Below are positions 20,301 through 26,810 of a DNA stretch of 64,000 bases, one piece after another. The notes under the pieces are model-generated. The model did no database searches, was not told the DNA's origin, and saw only the letters and a list, made by a program, of their open reading frames with translations. The position numbers and the translations under genes are program-made. Position 1 is the stretch's first letter. Each line of letters starts with the position of its first letter. Source of the DNA: a virus; the IMG/VR virus record IMGVR_UViG_3300042523_000478, positions 1 to 64,000 of that record; one strand, 5' to 3'.

Positions 20301-22780
20301 CCAGATATACCACTTGTGCCGTCAGTACCTGAAGTCCCGTCTGTTCCGTTTGTTCCATCAGTACCGCTTGATCCATCAGTACCGTTAGTTCCTGAAGACC
20401 CATCGGTTCCATTTGTACCTGAAGTTCCATCTGTACCATTTGTGCCTGAACTACCATCTGTTCCATTTGTTCCACTTGTACCATCTGTTCCCGAACTACC
20501 ATTTGTACCATCAGTACCGCTAGTCCCATCTGTACCTGAACTACCACTAGTTCCATCGGTTCCGCTAGATCCATTTGTTCCATCAGTACCTGAAGTACCA
20601 TCTGTTCCATTTGTTCCGCTTGACCCATTAGTTCCGTCTGTACCACTAGTACCGTCTGTTCCGCTTGTACCATCGGTACCACTTGAACCATCCGTACCGT
20701 TAGTTCCTGAAGATCCATCTGTTCCATTTGTACCTGAAGTTCCATCTGTACCACTTGTACCATCCGTACCACTAGTTCCATCTGTTCCATTAGTCCCTGA
20801 AGACCCATTAGTCCCGTCTGTTCCTGAAGATCCATTAGTACCATCCGTTCCGCTAGTTCCATCCGTACCACTTGTTCCATCTGTTCCTGAACTACCATTT
20901 GTTCCCGAAGTACCATTTGTTCCGTTAGTTCCACTTGTACCATTTGTTCCGTTAGTACCTGACGTTCCATTTACTCCCGATATTCCACTTGTTCCGCTAG
21001 TTCCATTTGTTCCGCTCGTACCATTTGTACCGCTAGTACCATTTGTCCCGCTCGTACCATTAGTTCCGTTAGTACCATTTGTACCATTTGTACCGTTGGT
21101 CCCACTTGAACCATTTGTTCCATTAGTCCCTGAAGACCCTGATGAACCATTTGTTCCATTAGTACCCGAAGTTCCATTAGTACCCGAAGTTCCATTAGTA
21201 CCCGAAGTTCCATTAGTTCCTGATGTCCCGTTGGTACCGCTTGAACCATTTGTTCCGTTAGTACCAGATGTTCCATTTGTCCCGTTAGTACCAGATGTTC
21301 CACTTGTTCCATTAGTCCCATTGGTTCCACTTGTACCATTTGTACCATTTGTACCATTAGTTCCTGAAGTCCCATTTGTACCTGACGTACCGTTCGCGCC
21401 TGAAGTTCCGTTTGTACCATTAGTACCCGAAGTTCCATTAGTACCCGAAGTTCCATTAGTACCCGAAGTTCCATTTGTCCCCGAAGTACCGTTTAATCCT
21501 GAAGTACCATTAGTTCCAGATGTGCCACTAATACCATTTGTTCCTGATGTTCCTGAGGTACCATTTGTTCCGTTGGTCCCAGAAGTTCCATCTGTACCAT
21601 TAGTTCCTGAGGTTCCATTCGTTCCTGAAGTTCCATTTGTACCTGAAGTTCCATTTGTACCTGAAGACCCATCCGTACCATTTGTACCTGAAGACCCATC
21701 CGTACCATCCGTACCATTTGTACCATTAGTACCTGAAGTTCCATTTACTCCAGATATCCCACTTGTTCCATTAGTTCCTGAAGTTCCATTAGTCCCACTT
21801 GTTCCATTCGTTCCTGACGTACCGTTGGTTCCACTTGATCCATTATCCCCCGATGTTCCAGATATACCACTTGTTCCAGATATACCACTTGTTCCGGATA
21901 TACCACTTGTTCCGTCAGTTCCATTACTCCCAGATGTACCATTAGTTCCTGAAGTTCCATTTGCACCACTTGTCCCATCACTACCCGAACTACCATTAGT
22001 TCCTGAAGACCCTGCCGTTCCTGAACCACCACTTGTGCCCGAAGAACCATTCGTTCCGCTAGTACCGTTAGTACCTGAAGTACCATTAGTACCATTAGTC
22101 CCTGAAGTTCCGCTAGTTCCTGAACCACCACCCCCAGAGGTTATTCCAGTTATTATAATTGTTGATCCATCATTGTTATATAATTCTAAAGTACTACTAC
22201 CTGAAAAATATGTTCCCCCAGTTAAACAACAACCAGGTTCCGGGAATACTTTCCAAACCGAATCATTTCTTGTAACACCATTTACACCTTCAATTGAATT
22301 GTCTAACCAAGCATTAATAAATGCAACACCTTCAGGTGTGTTATTTCTAACTGTTGTACCATAGTCTGAAAATATTACGGTTCTACCTCCGGGACCTGTT
22401 GCTCCAGAGGCATTTAAAAATAATGTATTGTAATTTTCTATATTGAATTGATAAACCGTATCTCCACTGTAAGCATATGCCAACATACCTAATCTTCTTC
22501 TACCTGAAGATATATTATCAGAATTAAGAACTATTGAGTCAAATGAAAATACCGAACCAGTTCCTTTATAATAATGTATAGGTATTGTATTTCCAATAAA
22601 TTCAATATACCCTGTTTGACCTGAAGGTATTGTATATAATAAATCATTTGTGGTATATACTTCCATATAACCACCAATATTTAATACACTAAACGTTGTC
22701 CCAAACGGTTTAGTTCTCAATACGGATTGTGGTCCTAAAGAGACAATTGGGGTTATTGGGTTTCTATATACTTTTGACAT
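14369..22780 (-). CDS. giant collagen-like (Gly-X-Y) tail fibre
   Basis: 2,803 aa. Residues 1-215 are a globular N-terminus (SKVYRNPITPIVSLGPQSVL), probably for virion attachment. Gly-X-Y triplets, almost always GTN, GTS or GTD, fill about 215-1630, 1740-2210 and 2414-2485, near 1,950 residues in all with hardly any proline. The interruption at 1635-1740 is a small beta domain (NDQILTSNGSGG). That at 2210-2414 starts with FNWQGSWNLMSTYNINDVVQ, a carbohydrate-binding-like WNSSTTY pattern. The C-terminus (2485-2803) is a fibre tip with LGYDTGAGGTVTQLTSKSTG, a common phage and bacterial end domain. It lies downstream of the 307-aa linker protein. Trimeric adhesive fibre is inferred. Confidence 0.9.
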   Translation of the reverse strand: MSKVYRNPITPIVSLGPQSVLRTKPFGTTFSVLNIGGYMEVYTTNDLLYTIPSGQTGYIEFIGNTIPIHYYKGTGSVFSFDSIVLNSDNISSGRRRLGMLAYAYSGDTVYQFNIENYNTLFLNASGATGPGGRTVIFSDYGTTVRNNTPEGVAFINAWLDNSIEGVNGVTRNDSVWKVFPEPGCCLTGGTYFSGSSTLELYNNDGSTIIITGITSGGGGSGTSGTSGTNGTNGTSGTNGTSGTNGSSGTSGGSGTAGSSGTNGSSGSDGTSGANGTSGTNGTSGSNGTDGTSGISGTSGISGTSGISGTSGDNGSSGTNGTSGTNGTSGTNGTSGTNGTSGISGVNGTSGTNGTNGTDGTDGSSGTNGTDGSSGTNGTSGTNGTSGTNGTSGTNGTDGTSGTNGTNGTSGTSGTNGISGTSGTNGTSGLNGTSGTNGTSGTNGTSGTNGTSGTNGTNGTSGANGTSGTNGTSGTNGTNGTNGTSGTNGTNGTSGTSGTNGTNGTSGTNGTNGSSGTNGTSGTNGTSGTNGTSGTNGTSGTNGTNGSSGSSGTNGTNGSSGTNGTNGTNGTNGTNGTSGTNGTSGTNGTSGTNGTSGTSGISGVNGTSGTNGTNGTSGTNGTNGTSGTNGSSGTDGTSGTDGTSGTDGTNGSSGTDGTNGSSGTNGTDGTSGTDGTSGTDGTSGTNGTDGSSGTNGTDGSSGTDGTSGTDGTSGTDGTNGSSGTNGTDGTSGTDGTNGSSGTDGTSGSSGTDGTSGTDGTNGSSGTDGTSGTNGTDGSSGTNGTDGTSGTNGTDGSSGTNGTDGSSGTDGTNGTDGTSGTDGTSGISGVNGTSGTSGTNGTDGTSGTDGTNGSSGTSGTNGTNGTSGTNGTNGTSGTNGTSGTNGTSGTNGTNGTSGTNGTNGTSGTNGTSGTNGTNGTSGTNGTNGTSGTNGTNGSSGTNGTNGTSGTNGTSGVNGESGTSGTSGTNGTNGTNGTSGTNGTSGVSGDSGSSGTNGTSGTNGTSGTNGTNGTNGTSGTNGTNGTSGTNGTSGTNGTSGTNGTSGVNGTSGTNGTSGVNGDSGSSGTNGTSGTSGTNGTSGTNGTNGTSGTNGTSGTNGTNGTSGTNGTNGTSGTNGTSGTNGTSGVNGDSGSSGTNGTSGTNGTSGTNGTNGTSGTNGTSGTNGTSGTNGTNGTSGTDGTSGTNGTSGTSGTNGTNGTSGTNGTNGTSGTNGTSGTSGTNGTNGTSGTNGTSGTNGTNGTSGTDGTSGTNGTNGTSGTNGSSGTNGTSGTNGTSGTNGTNGTNGTNGTSGTNGTSGVNGDSGSSGTNGTSGTNGTSGTNGTNGSSGTNGTSGVNGESGTSGTNGTSGTNGTSGTNGTNGTSGTNGTSGTNGTNGTSGTNGTSGTNGTNGTSGTNGTSGTNGTSGTNGTNGTSGTNGTSGTNGTSGTNGTSGTNGTNGTNGTSGTNGTNGTSGTNGTNGTSGTNGTSGTNGTSGTNGTNGTSGTNGTSGTNGTNGTSGTNGTSGTNGTNGTSGTNGTNGTSGTNGTNGTSGSSGSSGLSGVDGTDGTSGTNGTSGTNGTSGTNGTNGTSGTNGTNGTNGTSGTNGTNGTSGTNGTSGTNGTNGTSGTNGTSGTNGTNGTSGTNGTSGTNGTSGTNGTSGSSPTVPGSNDQILTSNGSGGIVAESLLTFDGTKLSVLYQAGDEGGEILLSKPVTNTTIAGAGVTFDVWQNRIRFFEQGGTARGAFLDITACAAGVGTNLLTSAGTSGTNGTSGTNGTSGTNGTNGTSGTNGTNGTNGTNGTSGTNGTNGTSGTNGTSGTSGTNGTSGTNGTNGTSGTNGTNGTSGTNGTNGTNGTSGTNGTNGTNGTSGTNGTSGTNGTSGTNGTNGTSGTNGTNGTSGTNGTSGTNGTSGTSGTNGTSGTNGTNGTNGTSGTNGTSGTNGTSGVNGDSGSSGTNGTSGTNGTNGTNGSSGTNGTSGTNGTNGTSGTNGTNGTSGTNGTNGTNGTNGTNGTSGTNGTNGTSGTNGTNGTSGTNGTNGTNGTSGTNGTSGTNGTNGTSGTNGTNGTNGTSGTNGTSGTNGTSGTNGTNGTNGTNGTSGTNGTNGTSGTNGTNGSSGTNGTNGTSGTNGTNGTNGTNGTSGTNGTSGTNGTNGSSGTNGTNGTSGTNGTSGTNGTNGTSGTNGTSGTNGTNGTSGTNGTNGTSGTNGTNGTSGTNGTSGTNGTNGTNGTSGTNGTSGISFNWQGSWNLMSTYNINDVVQFAGSSYISLINGNTGIPTPPFSGNWALMAQAGTSGTDGTSGTDGTSGNNGNPGKVGNDGSNSGRWFYDGTFPIPASPSSTTFLADTQIISTISAIAINIEDINTTNYYDWFDSLNTLISAGNKGYLQITELSNNSVIGIYEIGVITDNITYWEISLTFVTGSGSLTDTAEYTVSWVFNGLDGTSGTNGTNGTNGTNGTSGTNGTNGTNGTNGTNGTSGTNGTSGTNGSSGTNGSSGTNGTSGTNGTSGASVVINSNANNYLVTATGTANTLQGESGAIFDGTTLTLEKDSASPNISMTDRATNDPFVRFIPSTGTNSVAVGIDNTNQAFTISYGATAVLGSNNRMSIFTTGNIGINNFLQIGSSGAPTYPLDVTSGTRVTDGISARIINASSEGVLFSPYVSAGGYNNNSVLGDTAMVSTTGENLVIGANGSNAGFRFINTGNTTTTVGNLYSIGSSTKLGYDTGAGGTVTQLTSKSTGVTLSRPTGQIVMHSATLNADTTVSFTLTNTTIGATDIVVLQHTSVGTSASYNLNAFPSGGSAVISVRNVTTGNLGQAIVLSFAVIRAVTA
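15325..15537 (-). repeat. collagen-like repeat block 3
   Basis: About 71 residues of Gly-Thr-Asn/Ser/Asp triplets encoded by nine-base units with varied third positions, just before the C-terminal tip domain. Confidence 0.85.
16150..17555 (-). repeat. collagen-like repeat block 2
   Basis: About 470 residues of Gly-X-Y triplets between the carbohydrate-binding-like domain and the first interruption. Codon third positions vary (GGT/GGA/GGC, ACT/ACA/ACC), so the protein repeat is better conserved than the DNA repeat. Confidence 0.9.
17873..22130 (-). repeat. collagen-like repeat block 1
   Basis: About 1,415 residues of Gly-X-Y triplets, X nearly always Thr or Ser and Y Asn, Ser or Asp. A sub-block near 20280-20900 is enriched for Asp (GTD), and GVN-GDS-GSS type units punctuate 18780-19920. 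The antisense strand has no stop codon over much of this block because of the repeat composition. Confidence 0.9.
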
Positions 22781-22792
22781 ATCTTTTTTTAA

Positions 22793-23716
22793 TTATGATG
22801 AAACTGTGTTTCCTTTAAAATAAATATTTTCATTATTCGTTAATTTAAATTCAGAACTTGGGTATGATGTATAAACTCTATATGTTGTTTGGAAAATTGT
22901 TGATCCAGTATACGTAAATGTGTTTGAATTAATAGTTGATTCCATATATATTGGTGTAAATATATTTGGGCTACCATTAGAACTTAAATCAATTATTATT
23001 TGTTTTTGGTTATTTGTTAAACTAATTGGGATTACCCAGGTGTACCAAGAATCTCCAGGTATTGTGAATTCAGGAATTTCAGTTGTTGTAAAATTGTATG
23101 CAACAATATTATTACCAAATGAATCTAAACCTCCACTTACTTGAGGTACAGATTTATTTATTATATGTGGGAACTCTCCAGATGTCCAACCACTAAATCC
23201 AACATATCTGTTAAGTTCTGTATTAAATATTGTTTGATTTTGTGTTGGTTGACTATTATTACTAAAACCATAGAAATCAAAACCACCATCATACATCCAT
23301 TGACCCATTAACGTTCCTCCACTTATTGGTTCAATAAACAAGTAAGCCAAGTAAACAGGGGTTGGTGTAGGTGTAGGAGTAACTCCAGGTGTTGGAGTAG
23401 GTGTATTTGTTGGAGTAGGTGTTGGAGTAGGTGTTGGTGTTCTGGTAGGCGTATTTGTTGGTGTTATTGTTGGTGTTGGAGTATTAGTTGGTATTGGTCT
23501 TAATACGTTTAGAATATTTGGACAATCAGAACCTAAAATTAAAATAGTATATGTTCCGTAAACTTCTCTTTCCGGTATTAATAAATTTGGTTGAAAAATA
23601 AACGGTAGAGTTACATCACCCAAATTAATGGTAATGTTATCATTATCCGGTTTAAATAAAATATTCGCTATTTCACCGTCAAAATTTATACTTTGTATTG
23701 TTATTATTTGACTCAT
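22793..23716 (-). CDS. fibre/adaptor protein with Thr-Pro linker
   Basis: 307 aa. Residues 1-75 are a small beta domain (MSQIITIQSINFDGE, YGTYTILILGSDCPN). Residues about 76-125 are a TPTPT/NTPTPT linker. Residues 125-307 form a beta-rich C-terminal domain with several aromatic residues (MGQWMYDGGFDFYGF). It is 12 nt upstream of the collagen-like gene in the same direction, so the two are co-expressed and may be partners, for example a hinge and a fibre. TATTTATA lies 12 nt upstream. The function is inferred from context. Confidence 0.65.
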   Translation of the reverse strand: MSQIITIQSINFDGEIANILFKPDNDNITINLGDVTLPFIFQPNLLIPEREVYGTYTILILGSDCPNILNVLRPIPTNTPTPTITPTNTPTRTPTPTPTPTPTNTPTPTPGVTPTPTPTPVYLAYLFIEPISGGTLMGQWMYDGGFDFYGFSNNSQPTQNQTIFNTELNRYVGFSGWTSGEFPHIINKSVPQVSGGLDSFGNNIVAYNFTTTEIPEFTIPGDSWYTWVIPISLTNNQKQIIIDLSSNGSPNIFTPIYMESTINSNTFTYTGSTIFQTTYRVYTSYPSSEFKLTNNENIYFKGNTVSS

Positions 23717-23728
23717 CGTATTTATTTC

Positions 23729-23736
23729 TATAAATA
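23729..23736 (-). promoter_or_regulatory. candidate late promoter motif (GTATTTATA)
   Basis: TTGTATTTATAG on the minus strand, 12 nt before the ATG of the 307-aa gene and therefore upstream of the collagen-like fibre gene as well. Confidence 0.4.
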
Positions 23737-23747
23737 CAATGAACAGG

Positions 23748-24188
23748 TCATTTTTTCACCTTAATAAAATTATACCACAATCTTTCGTGAGCAAAATATA
23801 TAAATGGTTTTAACACTAACTCACTAACCCCAAGTAATGTTGAGACCCCTATTGATGCCCCTAATGAATACGCAACCCCGACGGTAGTTAAAGTACCTAA
23901 AAACCTATAGGTAATTGTTTTAAGTATATGTCTAACTAAAACAGATTCTTCTTTAATTGTTTTAATATATGCAATATTATTTTTAATTTTACAGTGACCA
24001 ACACAACTAATATGCCATTTATATTCATTTATTTCTGGCAACCAATCTTTTGTGGTATAAGTATTACCATCAATAATAATATCTGAAACTAATATTTCAT
24101 TTCCATTTTCAATCAATCTCCACCTATTATCTTTGGTTTCGGAAACTGTATTAAATCTAATTTGGTAAGTTTTACTTTGTGTTTTCAT
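23748..24188 (-). CDS. DUF2061 membrane protein
   Basis: 146 aa. Residues 1-85 form a soluble beta-rich region (RWRLIENGNEILV, KWHISCVGHCKI). Residues 88-146 match DUF2061: RHILKTITYRFLGTLTTVG, a helix pair around SLGASIGVSTLLGVSELVLKP and the end HERLWYN. I recall DUF2061 being found with or fused to adenylylsulfate kinase in bacteria, which fits the place here, last in a chain with an HxGH nucleotidylyltransferase, APS kinase and sulfotransferase. It overlaps the nucleotidylyltransferase by 17 nt. Inner-membrane location is expected; the biochemical role is unknown. Confidence 0.75.
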   Translation of the reverse strand: MKTQSKTYQIRFNTVSETKDNRWRLIENGNEILVSDIIIDGNTYTTKDWLPEINEYKWHISCVGHCKIKNNIAYIKTIKEESVLVRHILKTITYRFLGTLTTVGVAYSLGASIGVSTLLGVSELVLKPFIYFAHERLWYNFIKVKK

Positions 24189-24636
24189 CCGTCAAATAAT
24201 TAATTATATCTTCTTGTATTGATTCGTCAACCATAAATTTCCATTTATCATCTTCTTTTGATATTGAGTTTCTAATACCTGTTGCGGAAATAAAACCAAT
24301 ATTATCTGGAGGAGTAAATTCATTTATTTCATACCCAACACCTCTACCGTAATTAACAGATTCAATATCTGGAATAACAATAACCTTAACATTATCACCT
24401 TTTGATTTGTGATATTTCTCAATCATTGTAACGGTTTGTTCTGTTGTAAATGGATTTTTATCATCAGGTTCAATATCTCTAACCATAATAAGGGCCGGAA
24501 TACCTTGATTTAATTTTTGTTGTATTAACTCTATATGACCATAATGATATGGTTGGAAACGGCCTATAAAGATTGCATATTTCTTACTTTCATTCGTTGT
24601 AGGATTTCCTCCATGATTTTTAACTTCCCAGGTCAT
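24172..24636 (-). CDS. HxGH nucleotidylyltransferase (NMNAT/cytidylyltransferase-like)
   Basis: 154 aa. The nucleotidyl-transfer signature is clear: AIFIGRFQPYHYGHIELIQQ near residues 20-40 (GRFQPxHxGH) and the C-terminal ISATGIRNSI motif (ISxTxIR class). The best generic match is NadM-type NMN adenylyltransferase or a cytidylyltransferase-like protein, at the short end of that range. It overlaps APS kinase by 4 nt and the DUF2061 gene by 17 nt. No ATP sulfurylase is visible beside the APS kinase. As ATP sulfurylase belongs to the same superfamily, this enzyme could make APS; that is inference. NAD synthesis is the conservative alternative. Confidence 0.8.
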   Translation of the reverse strand: MTWEVKNHGGNPTTNESKKYAIFIGRFQPYHYGHIELIQQKLNQGIPALIMVRDIEPDDKNPFTTEQTVTMIEKYHKSKGDNVKVIVIPDIESVNYGRGVGYEINEFTPPDNIGFISATGIRNSISKEDDKWKFMVDESIQEDIINYLTDENTK

Positions 24637-25082
24637 AAATTTTCAATTATTTTGTTTAAAGATATTTGAGGGTCAACATTTGTGGTATCAATGTCAATAA
24701 AGTTTTCTGTTGGTTGTTCATATTCGTCAGTATGAAAATGTTCTCTACCTCTAATGTCTGTAGTATGAACATAAAACTCTACAAGTAAATCACCTAAATC
24801 GTACTTAAAACTTTCTCTAAGTTCTTTATATGGAGCAACTAAACTAACGATAACAGTATGTCCTTGGGCTAAGATAAATTTTGCAATGTCTTGAGCTCTT
24901 TTAATATTTTCCTCACGACCTTCTCTACCATATTTTTGGTTGTTAAATAACGATCTAAGTTCATCCCCATCAATATGAAAAACTTTATTTTTATCTTCTA
25001 AAACCGTTTTTAACATTAAAGACAAAACTGTCTTTCCTGCCCCAGGTTGACCAGTAAACCAATATATTTTATTATCTCTCAT
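24633..25082 (-). CDS. cysC: adenylylsulfate (APS) kinase
   Basis: 149 aa from ATG 25082 (MRDNKIYWFTGQ); a TTG six bases upstream is less likely. APS kinase phosphorylates APS to PAPS, the universal sulfate donor. Visible motifs are Walker A GQPGAGKT, DGDELRSLFN, GREGREENIKRAQDIAKF and VSLVAPYKELRE, in order and correctly spaced. It is slightly shorter than the usual 170-200 aa, ending soon after DTTNVDPQISL. The upstream gene is a sulfotransferase that would use PAPS (2 nt between them), and the downstream gene overlaps by 4 nt. This is a cytosolic step of a sulfation cassette. Confidence 0.9.
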   Translation of the reverse strand: MRDNKIYWFTGQPGAGKTVLSLMLKTVLEDKNKVFHIDGDELRSLFNNQKYGREGREENIKRAQDIAKFILAQGHTVIVSLVAPYKELRESFKYDLGDLLVEFYVHTTDIRGREHFHTDEYEQPTENFIDIDTTNVDPQISLNKIIENL

Positions 25083-25084
25083 AA

Positions 25085-25903
25085 TCAAAAATATCCAAAT
25101 TGGTCATAAAACCATTGGTAATTACTTTTAATCCAGTTTGAGGCATTAACACCCAAAACTTCTTTATAATCACTTTTAATAGGTTCTATTTTACTTTTTA
25201 TTGTATGGTCACCGTATACCCCATAAACCTCATCATCTTCTTGAGTTATTTGTTCCACATTATTAAAGTCGTGTTCAAAATATGGAAGTTCTAAATAATT
25301 GTATATTCTTTGCATCTCCTTTTTTGGGTTTGATGTAAAGTCCTCAAATTTTACAAACAAAACATTTTGGTTAATACCCTCTTTAAACATTTGATATAAC
25401 CTTTCTAATGACATACCAACAGGTTGTGACTGAGCCCAAATATCAATCCTTTTTTCTGTTGTGGTTCCTTTCATTTGTGAGTGGTCAACCAAACCAGAAT
25501 CCTTATGTTGGTTTTTTCTAAAGTTTTTCTCCATTGAAGAGAATATTCCTCTTAAATCTCTAACCATACAAATAATTTTTGGATTTGGATAGAATGAATT
25601 TAAAAACCCATAATGTACTCCCCACCCTCTACTTTTATCTAAAACGTAAGGTTTATCGGTTACACCATTAAAAAATCCTAACATACCCTGATTACAGAAA
25701 TTTAAAAACCCACTCTTCATTAATTCAGGGTCTTGAGCTTTAAATTCTGGAGATGTGGAATAGTTTGATCTTGATGCGTAAACTAATTCTAAAACACCAG
25801 ATGTTGGTGTTACATAAAAATCGGGATTCTGACCCATTACGTTTTGTAGTAGTGTTGATCCAGCTCTTGGTAATGAGCTTTGAAAAAATATCTTTTGTAC
25901 CAT
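25085..25903 (-). CDS. PAPS-dependent sulfotransferase
   Basis: 272 aa. The 5'-phosphosulfate loop is seen at residues 8-21 (SLPRAGSTLLQNVM) and the 3'-phosphate site near 115-128 (VRDLRGIFSSMEK). A Glu/Asp-rich helix region near 185 (VLFVKFEDFTSNP) fits the family's substrate-bearing end. Single-domain length is normal. It directly precedes APS kinase and follows a GT9 gene with 5 nt between, so a sulfated sugar or tyrosine on a phage or host surface structure is the likely product. The acceptor cannot be read from the sequence. Confidence 0.88.
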   Translation of the reverse strand: MVQKIFFQSSLPRAGSTLLQNVMGQNPDFYVTPTSGVLELVYASRSNYSTSPEFKAQDPELMKSGFLNFCNQGMLGFFNGVTDKPYVLDKSRGWGVHYGFLNSFYPNPKIICMVRDLRGIFSSMEKNFRKNQHKDSGLVDHSQMKGTTTEKRIDIWAQSQPVGMSLERLYQMFKEGINQNVLFVKFEDFTSNPKKEMQRIYNYLELPYFEHDFNNVEQITQEDDEVYGVYGDHTIKSKIEPIKSDYKEVLGVNASNWIKSNYQWFYDQFGYF

Positions 25904-25908
25904 AATTA

Positions 25909-26790
25909 TTATTTTAAACTTTCTATTATTTCATTTATGTCAAAAATGTTTGTATCAAACATAGGGCATTCGTGTACTGTACCATTAAAATTATAATCAA
26001 ATAAATAACTATCTGGTAATTTAACGGTTGTGGGTAATGTTGCAATTATATTGTTATGTAAATTATAACCAAATACTATTGGTGATGTCCCTACCCATAA
26101 AACAGTTGATTGTAACCCCATTGCTGCCGATGCGTGTTGCAAACAAGAGTCAATTAATATTCTTTTTTGAGAATAGGCCAGTAAGGAAAATAATTCCATA
26201 TTTGACATTGATTCAAAAAACGCCTCCACATTATTTAACACATTTGATTTATCTCTACATATTTGGATAATATGATAATATTTTGAGAAGTGGTCAACTA
26301 ATTTCTGGGCAACATCATAAGGAATATCTCTAGTCCAAGAATATGGGAACGGTTGTTCTTGTAGTGGTCCTCCGTTTGTTTGAATAACCATTACTGGTTT
26401 ATCTCTTGCCCACTTATTCTGAGCTATTTGTTGTTGCCTTAAATTAAAAGAAAGGGATGGTTGTTCTCCATTATATTCTAATCCAAGTAACTTACACCAG
26501 TTAACAATTAGAGGTAATTTTTTATTAATATGGTCCGATGTAAAATATGGTTCGTGTTTAAAAATTAAACTTTCCTTATCTTTAATGTAATCATCATAAA
26601 AATAAGGTGTCATACCAACACGATAAACCCTATCAACATAATCCAAATTTAAAAACACTTCCGGATATGCACAAACTATTATTAGTTCTCTATCCGGATG
26701 ATTATTTTTTATACATTTTGCAACCGCGGTTGATAAAACATGTTTACCTAAACCACCCTCTACGTGAAATATACTATATTTTTTTTCCAT
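25909..26790 (-). CDS. GT9-like glycosyltransferase
   Basis: 293 aa. It starts with YSIFHVEGGLGKHVLSTAVA, the variant GxGD loop of heptosyltransferase-like enzymes, followed by ELIIVCAYPEVF. The C-terminal donor domain has MVIQTNGGPLQEQPFPYSW, ILIDSCLQHASAAMGL and TVLWVGTSPIVFGY. The fold is complete. It lies between a TibC-like gene and the sulfotransferase and is probably co-transcribed with both. The sugar and acceptor are unknown. Confidence 0.72.
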   Translation of the reverse strand: MEKKYSIFHVEGGLGKHVLSTAVAKCIKNNHPDRELIIVCAYPEVFLNLDYVDRVYRVGMTPYFYDDYIKDKESLIFKHEPYFTSDHINKKLPLIVNWCKLLGLEYNGEQPSLSFNLRQQQIAQNKWARDKPVMVIQTNGGPLQEQPFPYSWTRDIPYDVAQKLVDHFSKYYHIIQICRDKSNVLNNVEAFFESMSNMELFSLLAYSQKRILIDSCLQHASAAMGLQSTVLWVGTSPIVFGYNLHNNIIATLPTTVKLPDSYLFDYNFNGTVHECPMFDTNIFDINEIIESLK

Positions 26791-26810
26791 AATTTTATTA
26801 TATAAATTAA

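Noticed and set aside
15325-22130. Dense short DNA repeats that could suggest a CRISPR array
   Set aside because: Units are 9-nt codon triplets in one reading frame with third-position variation and no constant repeat with unique spacers.
17883-22364. A 1,493-codon open frame on the plus strand (Val-Pro-Leu/Phe/Glu repeats) opposite the collagen-like gene
   Set aside because: It is a by-product of the repeat. The reverse complement of Gly-Thr-Asn/Ser/Asp codons read in this frame cannot contain a stop. It has no start-region signals or independent domains and ends where the repeats end.
24172-24636. Naming the HxGH enzyme as ATP sulfurylase outright
   Set aside because: The visible motifs fit NMNAT/cytidylyltransferases; the sulfurylase role is only suggested by neighbours, so it is kept as a hypothesis.
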